Shown: positions 7,068 through 12,758 of the stretch, piece after piece
How the letters are laid out: each line of letters opens with the position of its first letter
How positions within the stretch are numbered: the first letter of the stretch is position 1
Origin: an uncultured Clostridia bacterium
GTDB lineage: Bacteria; Bacillota; Clostridia; TANB77; CAG-508
Assembly: GCA_944391895.1 (NCBI GenBank)
Contig: CALXVF010000021.1
Span: 1-12,758, forward strand
DNA length: 12,758 nucleotides
Direction: 5' to 3'
Translations under genes and position numbers: made by a program
Notes under the pieces: generated by a model
The model's input: the letters and a program-made list of their open reading frames with translations, nothing else
Told to the model about the DNA's origin: nothing
Databases searched by the model: none

Positions 7068-7748
7068 ATGATAGAATTTAGAAATGTTAGTAAAAAATAT
7101 GATACAGGAACAGAAGCAATACATAATATTAATTTTAAAATAAACAAAGGAGAATTTGCATTCCTAGTAGGAAGCTCAGGTTCAGGAAAATCAACTATAA
7201 TAAAACTAATATTAAAAGAAGAAGAACCTACATCAGGAAATATCATTATAAACGGAAAAGATACAACATTCTTAAAACCTAGTAGAGTTCCATTCTTAAG
7301 AAGAAGTATGGGAATAGTGTTCCAAGACTTTAGATTATTACCAGATAAAACAGTATATGAAAATGTTGCATTTGCAATGTATGTTGTAAAGGCAACACCA
7401 AAACATATAAGAAGACAAGTGCCAATGGTATTATCTCTAGTTGGATTAAGCAATAAAGCAAAAGTATATCCAAATGAACTATCTGGAGGAGAACAACAAA
7501 GAGTTGCTTTAGCTAGAGCTATAGTAAATAACCCATCAATGTTAATTGCGGACGAACCAACAGGAAACTTGGATCCAAATACAGCATGGGACATTATGGA
7601 ACTATTAAATGATATTAACTTAAGAGGTACAACAGTAGTAGTTGCAACTCATGCGAAAGAAATAGTTGACAAAATGAATAAAAGAGTTATTAGAATAGAT
7701 AAAGGAAATATTGTAAGAGACGAAAAAGGTGGGTATGATGAGATATAA
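7068..7748 (+). CDS. ftsE: Cell-division ABC ATPase FtsE
   Basis: The cytoplasmic ATPase of the FtsEX complex, which passes ATP-driven conformational change through FtsX to murein hydrolases outside the membrane. The 226-residue protein has the usual FtsE length and all ATPase motifs: Walker A GSSGSGKST (35-43), Q-loop Q86 in GIVFQDFRLLPDKTVYENVAFA (a strong FtsE marker from 83 on), signature LSGGEQQR (138-145), Walker B MLIADEP (158-164, E163 catalytic), D-loop NLD and switch histidine H195. AAAAAGG precedes the ATG. It opens the envelope operon behind a near-consensus promoter, and its 3' end overlaps the start of ftsX, which is usual for this pair and suggests translational coupling. Confidence 0.96.
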   Translation: MIEFRNVSKKYDTGTEAIHNINFKINKGEFAFLVGSSGSGKSTIIKLILKEEEPTSGNIIINGKDTTFLKPSRVPFLRRSMGIVFQDFRLLPDKTVYENVAFAMYVVKATPKHIRRQVPMVLSLVGLSNKAKVYPNELSGGEQQRVALARAIVNNPSMLIADEPTGNLDPNTAWDIMELLNDINLRGTTVVVATHAKEIVDKMNKRVIRIDKGNIVRDEKGGYDEI

Positions 7749-8637
7749 TGTATTAAGTTATTTAATAGGAGAAGGTTTTAAAAGCACGTTCAAACAAAAG
7801 AAAATGACCAGTGCCTCTATAATAATAATGTGTGCAACAATGTTTATATTTGGACTTTTCTTTGTTATAGGTGAGAATGTAAATAGTGTTATTCACCAAA
7901 TAGAAGAACAACAAGGAATACAAATATTTATAGACGAAGAGGCAACAGAAACAGAAGTAGAAACACTAGGAAATGAAATAAGAAATATAGAGGGAGTAAA
8001 TAAAGTAACATTTGTAAGTAAAGAAGATGCACTAAATTCAGTAAAAGCAGTATTTGATGATAATCAGGGCTTACTAGAAGGATGGGATGAAGAAAATCCA
8101 TTCCCAGCATCATACTTTGTAACATTGACAGATTTATCACTAAATGAACAAGTACAAGAAAAAATATATGCTTTAGATAATGTAGATGAAATAGCTAGTG
8201 AAAACAATACAATTAATAGATTACAAGAATTAGCAAATGGTATTCAAATTATGACAATTATAATATTAGCTTTATTAATTATAATATCAATCTTTATTAT
8301 TTCTTATACAATAAAATTAACAGTACACGCAAGAAGAAGAGAAATATCAATAATGAAATATGTTGGTGCAACAAATGGATTTATAAGAGGACCATTCATT
8401 GTAGAAGGTATAATCATAGGTCTTATATCTGCAATTATTACTTTAATAATATTAGGACTAAGCTATAATGCAGTTATGGGAGGAATTGGAGAATCAGTAC
8501 TAATACAATCTATAGGAATTGGCCTATTAAGCTTCTCAGAAATGTTCTTCTTAGTACTTACAGTTTATTTAGTTTTAGGAATTGGAATTGGTATATTAGG
8601 AAGTGTTATTTCAATGAGAAAGTATTTGAAAGTTTAA
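7738..8637 (+). CDS. ftsX: Cell-division membrane protein FtsX
   Basis: The membrane subunit of FtsEX. With the chosen start it has 299 residues: a cytoplasmic N-terminus, TM1 at about 26-46, a large extracellular loop (47-168) of the kind that binds the hydrolase or its adaptor, then TM2 (about 170-190), TM3 (220-242) and TM4 (269-289). The loop contains IQIFIDEEAT and the family motif FVSKEDAL (92-99). RRREISIMKYVGAT (199-212) is the conserved cytoplasmic coupling segment. The open frame could begin at GTG 7729, ATG 7735 or ATG 7738. I prefer 7738 because AAGGTGG (7726-7732) is then correctly spaced, whereas GTG 7729 lies within that Shine-Dalgarno. It overlaps ftsE by 11 bp. A GGAGG site 21 bp downstream leads into the M23 genes. 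Confidence 0.95.
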   Translation: MRYNVLSYLIGEGFKSTFKQKKMTSASIIIMCATMFIFGLFFVIGENVNSVIHQIEEQQGIQIFIDEEATETEVETLGNEIRNIEGVNKVTFVSKEDALNSVKAVFDDNQGLLEGWDEENPFPASYFVTLTDLSLNEQVQEKIYALDNVDEIASENNTINRLQELANGIQIMTIIILALLIIISIFIISYTIKLTVHARRREISIMKYVGATNGFIRGPFIVEGIIIGLISAIITLIILGLSYNAVMGGIGESVLIQSIGIGLLSFSEMFFLVLTVYLVLGIGIGILGSVISMRKYLKV

Positions 8638-8658
8638 TAAAAGTGGAGGTATAATCAT

Positions 8659-9393
8659 ATGTTGAAAAAAATAGTAACAATTTTTGCTATAATAGGAGTA
8701 CTTCTGGCATATACTAGTATAAGTATAGGTGCAACACAATCTGACATAGACGAATTAAATGAGCAAAAAGAAAATGCCCAAAACGAATTAGAGGGAGTGC
8801 AAGATAAAAAAGAGACAGCATCTGATGAATTAGACCAAATAAATGCACAAATATCAGATATTCAATCTGAAATAGCATCTCTTGATAATCAATTAAATAC
8901 TTTAAATACATCAATAGACCAAAAGCAAAAAGATATAGAAGCAAAACAAGCAGAATTAGAAAGAAAAGAAGAGTTATTAAAAGATAGACTTGTTGCTATG
9001 TACAAAAATGGCGGAACATCATATTTAGATGTGTTGCTTGGTTCAAGTAACTATGTCGAGATGTTTACAAAATATAGTGCTGTTAAAACAATAGCAGAAA
9101 AAGATACAGAACTTATAAACGAAGTATCTGAACAAAAAGCTACTATAGAAACAGAAAAAGCAGAATTAGAAACATCTAAGGTAGAAGTAGAAAACGTGAA
9201 AAAAGAAAAAGATGCCAAAAATGCGCAATTAAAAGCAGCTCAAGTATCAAAACAAAATACAATTAATAATTTATCAGAAGAAGAGAAAAAACTACAACAA
9301 ACAATTGCAGATTTTGAAGCAGCAATAGAAAAAGCTCAAGAAGAAATAAGAAATAGCACAGATGATGTTATAAACTCAGGCCGGAGGATATGA
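8659..9393 (+). CDS. Murein hydrolase (PcsB/EnvC-like), coiled-coil part of a frameshifted gene
   Basis: The N-terminal 244 residues of an exported murein hydrolase whose M23 domain is out of frame. It has a signal peptide (MLKKIVTIFAIIGVLLAYTS..., likely cut after A25), then a long coiled coil in two blocks (about 27-125 and 145-240) separated by the conserved segment LVAMYKNGGTSYLDVLLGSS, as in PcsB and CwlO N-terminal regions. In such proteins the coiled coil contacts FtsX and restrains the hydrolase. The frame ends GGC CGG AGG ATA TGA (9379-9393). Dropping one C at 9381-9382 would restore S-G-G-G-Y-E-G and join the M23 part to give a 390-residue protein, close to its 402-residue neighbour. 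CGG is a rare codon here, as expected for out-of-frame reading. GGAGG at 8645-8649 sets the start. It could be a real pseudogene, a sequencing error or, less likely, programmed +1 frameshifting. Confidence 0.85.
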   Translation: MLKKIVTIFAIIGVLLAYTSISIGATQSDIDELNEQKENAQNELEGVQDKKETASDELDQINAQISDIQSEIASLDNQLNTLNTSIDQKQKDIEAKQAELERKEELLKDRLVAMYKNGGTSYLDVLLGSSNYVEMFTKYSAVKTIAEKDTELINEVSEQKATIETEKAELETSKVEVENVKKEKDAKNAQLKAAQVSKQNTINNLSEEEKKLQQTIADFEAAIEKAQEEIRNSTDDVINSGRRI

Positions 9394-9832
9394 AGGTAGT
9401 TTCAATGGTGGAAGATTTGAATGGCCTTTATCATACAGCTATAATAGAATAACTTCAATATTTGGAAACAGAACTGCTCCAACAGCAGGAGCTTCAACAA
9501 ACCACGGAGCAATAGATATAGGAGTAAGTTATGTACCTGTTTATGCACCAGCAAATGGTAAAGTAATTCTAGCAAGTTATGTGTCTGGTTATGGAAATTA
9601 CATAATGATTGACCATGGTGGCGGATACTATACAGCTTTTGGACATTTATCTAGATTTAATGTAAGTGTAGGAACAGTAGTTTCAACAGGACAACAAATT
9701 GCAGTATCAGGAAATACTGGAATATCAACAGGACCACATTTACATTATGAAGTATATATAGGTGGAAGAGGAAAAGCAAATAGAGTAGACCCATTATTAC
9801 ATACAAATCATCCAAGTTTAATTTATAGTTAA
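9383..9832 (+). pseudogene. M23 metallopeptidase domain, out-of-frame C-terminal part of the preceding gene
   Basis: This is the catalytic half of the broken hydrolase, in the frame one base ahead of the coiled-coil part. It encodes 149 residues with a linker and a LytM/M23 endopeptidase domain. In restored numbering (G242 onward), all zinc ligands and the catalytic histidine are present: H282 and D286 (NHGAIDIG), H329 (FGHLSRF), and H360 and H362 (GPHLHYE). The domain shows no other damage, which suggests a recent or artefactual frameshift. An in-frame TAA at 9371-9373 blocks reading from further upstream. The only candidate internal starts (for example GTG 9581) would omit H282 and D286 and could not make an active enzyme. 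The intact enzyme would cut peptide cross-bridges in the cell wall under FtsEX control. Confidence 0.85.
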
Positions 9833-9855
9833 TAATTTAAGGAGGCAAAAAGATA

Positions 9856-11064
9856 ATGAAAAATAAGATAGTTTCTACTGTTATAATGCTAATTGTAGCT
9901 ATTCTTATATTATCTTCTAGCCTCCATTTTGTTAGAGCAGAAGATAATACTATTTCTAACAATACAACTAATACAGTAAACACTTTATCTTTAAATGAAC
10001 AAAAAGAACAAGTAGAACAAGAATTAGAAAAAGCTGAAGAACAATTAACATATGTTCAAGGAGAATTAAGTGATGCAGTAATTCAAATACAAAAGTTAGA
10101 TGATAGAATACAAGAATATCAAAAACAATTAGATGAGGTAAATGCAACATATCAAGAATTACAAGAAAAAGTAAAGAAATCAGAAGAAGAATTAGCAATT
10201 GCTCAAGCTGGATATGATAAAAAAATGAAACTATTGCAAGATAGATTAGTAGCAATATATAAAAATGGAGAAACTACGTATTTAGATGTTCTTTTGAATT
10301 CAAAAAGCATAATAGATTTTGTATCTAAATATTTTGTGGTGGAAAAAATAGTTGAATATGACTCAAAAGCAATTGAGCAGCTAGCAGAAAAGAAACAAGA
10401 AGTCGAGAAGATTAATAAACAGCTAGAAGAAGATAAGGCAAAAATGAAACTTGCAAAAGTTGAAGCTGAAAAGCAGACAGTAGTATTAACAAATACAAAA
10501 ACAGTACATGAAAATTATAAAAATAGCTTATCTGAGAGTGAAAAACAAATTACTGCAGAAATAGAAAATTACAAAAAGCAACAAGAAGAACTAGAAAATT
10601 TAATTAGGTATACCATAGATGGCTCTACTTATGAGCTAAAATATTCAGGAGGAGTAATGATATGGCCAACATTAGAGAGCTCATATATTACTTCACCATA
10701 CGGTTCAAGATTACATCCAATTCAAGGCGTTATAAAGAATCATGATGGAATAGATATAGGTGGAAATACTGGAGACCCTGTATATGCTGCAGCAGATGGA
10801 ATTGTTATTTATTCTACATTTAATACAGGTGGATATGGAAATATGGTTATGATAGACCATGGATTAAATGAAGAAGGCGTAAAAATAGTAACATTATATG
10901 CACATGGAAATAAACTATTGAAAAATGTTGGAGACACTGTAAAACAAGGAGATATTGTTATGGAAATGGGGTCAACAGGAAATTCAACAGGACCACATGT
11001 TCATTTTGAAGTGAGAGAAAATGGTACTCATGTAGACCCAAAAAATTATCTATCAGCAAATTAA
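9856..11064 (+). CDS. Murein hydrolase: signal peptide, coiled coil, M23 peptidase (intact paralogue)
   Basis: A 402-residue exported cell-wall peptidase, the intact paralogue of the frameshifted gene before it. It has a signal peptide with cleavage likely after A28 (HFVRA-ED), a coiled coil of about 45-250 interrupted by the shared segment LVAIYKNGETTYLDVLLNSK (131-150), and a LytM/M23 domain of about 265-400 with zinc ligands H296 and D300 (HDGID), H350 (LYAH), and H381 and H383 (HVHFE). This is the layout of PcsB-, CwlO- and EnvC-type FtsEX partners. Unlike EnvC, which is an enzymatically dead activator, its zinc site is complete, so it should be an active endopeptidase. AAGGAGG precedes the ATG 23 bp after the first copy. 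Being tandem to its paralogue and behind ftsEX, it is the best candidate for the FtsX-controlled hydrolase. The pcsB name is not certain. Confidence 0.92.
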   Translation: MKNKIVSTVIMLIVAILILSSSLHFVRAEDNTISNNTTNTVNTLSLNEQKEQVEQELEKAEEQLTYVQGELSDAVIQIQKLDDRIQEYQKQLDEVNATYQELQEKVKKSEEELAIAQAGYDKKMKLLQDRLVAIYKNGETTYLDVLLNSKSIIDFVSKYFVVEKIVEYDSKAIEQLAEKKQEVEKINKQLEEDKAKMKLAKVEAEKQTVVLTNTKTVHENYKNSLSESEKQITAEIENYKKQQEELENLIRYTIDGSTYELKYSGGVMIWPTLESSYITSPYGSRLHPIQGVIKNHDGIDIGGNTGDPVYAAADGIVIYSTFNTGGYGNMVMIDHGLNEEGVKIVTLYAHGNKLLKNVGDTVKQGDIVMEMGSTGNSTGPHVHFEVRENGTHVDPKNYLSAN

Positions 11065-11081
11065 AGAAAGAAGGAATATAA

Positions 11082-12278
11082 ATGAAGAAAAACTCAGTAT
11101 TTAAAACTATTATGACAATAATAGCAACAGCAATTATTACCGTGGTCATTACAACTATAGTCATATATGGAAGAGAAAGTAAAGTTGCAGGAACAGAATC
11201 ATCAATAGGAACAGCTATGAAATCAAAAGAGTTAGAAGCAAAGTTAACAGCAATGAGACAAAAAATAGATGAGGAATATATTGGAGAAATTGATGAGAAT
11301 GCATTAATTGAAGGGGCAATAGAAGGGTATGTTTCAGGATTAAATGATGTGTATAGTGAGTATCTAACAGTAGATGAAATGTCAGAATTTACTCAAGATT
11401 ATGAGGGTGAATATGTAGGAATAGGAGTATACATCACGAAAGATACTGATAATAATGAAATATTGGTATATGGTACAATGCAAAATTCACCAGCACAAGA
11501 AGCAGGTTTGCAAACAGGGGACATAATAACAAGTGTAGATGGTGAAGAATGTGATGGAGACGATTATGATACTATTACAAATGAAATAAAAGGAAAAGAA
11601 GGAACAACAGTAAAAGTTGGAATTATTAGAGATGGACAGGAACAAACAATAGAAGTGCAAAGAAGACATATAGAAATACAGCACGTAACTTCACAAGTAC
11701 TAGAAAATAATATAGGATATATCTATATTTCAAGTTTTGAAGGAAAAGTATCAGAAGAATTTGAAAAAGCATATGATGACTTAGCAGGAAAGGGAATTAC
11801 ATCATTAATAGTAGATGTCAGAAACAATGGTGGTGGAGTAGTCGATGAATGCTTAGCTATAGCAGAATTAATGACAAATAAAGGCCAAACATTATTAATT
11901 GAAGCAGACAAAGATGGAGTAGAAGAAGTAACAAAGGCAGAAAAAGATAAAAAAATCACAATGCCAATAGTTTTACTTGTAAATGAATACTCTGCTAGTG
12001 CATCAGAAATATTAGCTGGAATTTTAAAAGAAAATGCAGATAATGCTACTTTAATTGGAAATACTACATTTGGTAAAGGAGTTATACAAACATTATATCC
12101 ATTATCAGATAATAGTGCTATAAAAATAACAACAGATGAATATTTTACGCCAAATCATAATAAAATAAACGGAATAGGTGTAGAACCAGATATTAAAGTG
12201 GATGATTATACTTTTGACGGGACATTAGATTTAGAAGCAGATACTCAATTAAAAAGAGCTATAGAAGAATTAAAATAA
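11082..12278 (+). CDS. S41 C-terminal processing protease (CtpA/CtpB-like), membrane-anchored
   Basis: A serine protease of the tail-specific/CTP family, 398 residues. An uncleaved N-terminal membrane anchor (about 8-30) places the enzyme outside the membrane. A helical segment follows, then a PDZ domain (about 100-185; GIGVYI at 113-118 and the carboxylate-binding region around SPAQEAGLQTGDII) and the S41 core. The catalytic residues are the middle serine S306 of SASASE (304-309), K332 in TFGKG and Q336 downstream, matching the Ser-Lys-Gln set of CtpB. VDVRNNGGG (244-252) is the family oxyanion-loop motif. It is 17 bp after the M23 gene, so it is probably the last gene of the ftsEX operon. 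CTP genes near ftsEX are also known in Bacillus (ctpB). It might process the neighbouring hydrolases or other exported proteins, but that is inference. Element B follows. Confidence 0.94.
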   Translation: MKKNSVFKTIMTIIATAIITVVITTIVIYGRESKVAGTESSIGTAMKSKELEAKLTAMRQKIDEEYIGEIDENALIEGAIEGYVSGLNDVYSEYLTVDEMSEFTQDYEGEYVGIGVYITKDTDNNEILVYGTMQNSPAQEAGLQTGDIITSVDGEECDGDDYDTITNEIKGKEGTTVKVGIIRDGQEQTIEVQRRHIEIQHVTSQVLENNIGYIYISSFEGKVSEEFEKAYDDLAGKGITSLIVDVRNNGGGVVDECLAIAELMTNKGQTLLIEADKDGVEEVTKAEKDKKITMPIVLLVNEYSASASEILAGILKENADNATLIGNTTFGKGVIQTLYPLSDNSAIKITTDEYFTPNHNKINGIGVEPDIKVDDYTFDGTLDLEADTQLKRAIEELK

Positions 12279-12316
12279 AAAATGTTACAATTCACAACGA
12301 GTATGAAATGCTTTAC

Positions 12317-12405
12317 AATTGTATATTCAAGTTCTTGCAGTTTCGCGCAGCTTGGAGGACTTTATGTCCGACAGCAAGAAACAAAAGAACTTTGAATATA
12401 CAATT
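12317..12405 (+). repeat. Element B: structured inverted repeat with conserved core
   Basis: An 89-bp imperfect palindrome after the protease gene. The outer arms AATTGTATATTCAAGTTCTT (12317-12336) and their complement (12385-12405) pair with one bulge. An inner stem GTTTC (12340-12344)/GAAAC (12378-12382) encloses GCGCAGCTTGGAG (12345-12357), a 4-bp hairpin GGAC-TTTAT-GTCC (12357-12369) and CGACAGCAA (12369-12377). Relative to element A, 21 of 22 core bases are identical while both inner stems differ and remain paired. An alternative pairing, TTCTTGC (12332-12338) with GCAAGAA (12374-12380), is also possible. It may end the ftsEX operon, but no T-run follows its right arm. The rest of the 226-bp gap holds AT-rich DNA and the tRNA promoter. 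Confidence 0.8.
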
Positions 12406-12456
12406 ATATGAATTTAATAAAAGGCGAAAAAATTTAAAAAAATATTAAAATAAGTG

Positions 12457-12485
12457 TTGACATTTTTGTAAAAGTTTAGTATACT
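12457..12485 (+). promoter_or_regulatory. Consensus sigma-A promoter of the tRNA cluster
   Basis: TTGACA at 12457-12462, a 17-bp spacer and TATACT at 12480-12485, with transcription expected to start near 12492, about 13 bases before mature tRNA-Val. The strength fits stable-RNA transcription. Confidence 0.88.
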
Positions 12486-12504
12486 AAGAAAGTCGGAAGG
12501 ACAT

Positions 12505-12580
12505 GGTCGCTTAGCTCAGCTGGGAGAGCATCTGCCTTACAAGCAGAGGGTCATAGGTTCGAGCCCTATAGCGACCACCA
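12505..12580 (+). tRNA. tRNA-Val (UAC)
   Basis: A complete cloverleaf: acceptor GGTCGCT/AGCGACC, D arm with AGCTCAGCTGGGAGAGC, anticodon stem TCTGC/GCAGA around loop CTTACAA (anticodon TAC at 12538-12540), T arm with GGTTCGAGCCC, discriminator A and an encoded CCA. It is the first gene of the cluster. Confidence 0.97.
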
Positions 12581-12587
12581 CTTTTAC

Positions 12588-12664
12588 GGCCCGGTAGTTC
12601 AGTTGGTTAGAACGCTAGCCTGTCACGCTAGAGGTCGACGGTTCGAGCCCGTTCCGGGTCGCCA
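12588..12664 (+). tRNA. tRNA-Asp (GUC)
   Basis: A complete cloverleaf: acceptor GGCCCGG/CCGGGTC with one G-U pair, anticodon stem CTAGC/GCTAG around loop CTGTCAC (anticodon GTC at 12622-12624), T arm with GGTTCGAGCCC, discriminator G (typical of tRNA-Asp) and an encoded CCA. It lies seven bases after tRNA-Val. Confidence 0.97.
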
Positions 12665-12683
12665 TTTTTTTATATATAAGTAT

Positions 12684-12758
12684 GCCTCGATAGCTCAGTT
12701 GGTAGAGCAAGGGACTGAAAATCCCTGTGTCAGTGGTTCGATTCCACTTCGAGGCACC
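12684..12758 (+). tRNA. tRNA-Phe (GAA), last base outside window
   Basis: Acceptor GCCTCGA/TCGAGGC, anticodon stem GGGA/TCCC around loop residues CTGAAAA (anticodon GAA at 12717-12719), T arm GTGGTTCGATTCCAC and discriminator A. The encoded CCA is cut after CC by the window end. The cluster probably continues beyond it. Confidence 0.96.

Noticed and set aside
7001..7594. Minus-strand open frame of 197 codons opposite ftsE
   Set aside because: It lies opposite a gene with all FtsE motifs, resembles no known family and is explained by AT-rich codon use of the real gene. The same applies to minus-strand frames opposite tex, the prepilin peptidase, the aminopeptidase and the protease.
9383..9832. 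Independent translation of the M23 fragment from an internal start, using the GGAGG at 9383-9387
   Set aside because: The ATG after that GGAGG (9390) is in the third frame and soon stops. In-frame starts further down lose the HxxxD ligands.
1..12758. CRISPR array, insertion sequence or prophage genes
   Set aside because: No regularly spaced direct repeats and no transposase, integrase or phage-like product are present in any frame.

Overview
This is an AT-rich stretch of a Gram-positive (Bacillota) genome, most likely class Clostridia. The grounds are AGA-dominated arginine codons, strong GGAGG-type ribosome binding sites, consensus sigma-A promoters, and gene families and neighbourhoods typical of that group. 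All protein genes and the three tRNAs lie on the + strand. Species cannot be named from the sequence alone.

Layout. (1) 1-2109: the 3' part of an ABC exporter gene, followed 19 bp later by metK (S-adenosylmethionine synthetase). (2) 2125-2209: a long imperfect inverted repeat with a conserved core (element A). (3) 2237-4428: tex (S1-domain RNA-binding protein) and a strong intrinsic terminator whose 3' arm also supplies the -35 box of the next promoter. (4) 4469-6788: a three-gene operon of a YqeG-like HAD phosphatase, a short prepilin peptidase and an M24 Xaa-Pro aminopeptidase. (5) 6801-6907: a second inverted-repeat element (C), then a regulatory region with an 11-bp-phased direct repeat, a 7-bp dyad and a consensus promoter. 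(6) 7068-12278: a cell-envelope and division operon, ftsE-ftsX, two tandem paralogous coiled-coil/M23 murein hydrolases (the first broken by a one-base frameshift) and a membrane-anchored S41 C-terminal processing protease. (7) 12317-12405: a third inverted-repeat element (B). (8) 12457-12758: a consensus promoter and tRNA-Val, tRNA-Asp and tRNA-Phe, the last cut by the window end.

How the genes work together. FtsE and FtsX form a membrane ABC complex that, in characterised bacteria, switches on a coiled-coil murein hydrolase outside the membrane (PcsB, EnvC or CwlO). Here two candidate hydrolases follow directly, and then a protease of the CtpB type that could trim exported wall proteins. 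The other genes are housekeeping (methyl-donor synthesis, transcription-associated RNA binding, peptide turnover, tRNAs).

The least explained part is the set of three intergenic inverted repeats. A and B share an almost identical 13 + 9 nt core, while their flanking stems differ in sequence but keep base pairing. That is the signature of a conserved structure, either an RNA or a dispersed structured DNA element. C shares only part of the core. I do not recognise the family.
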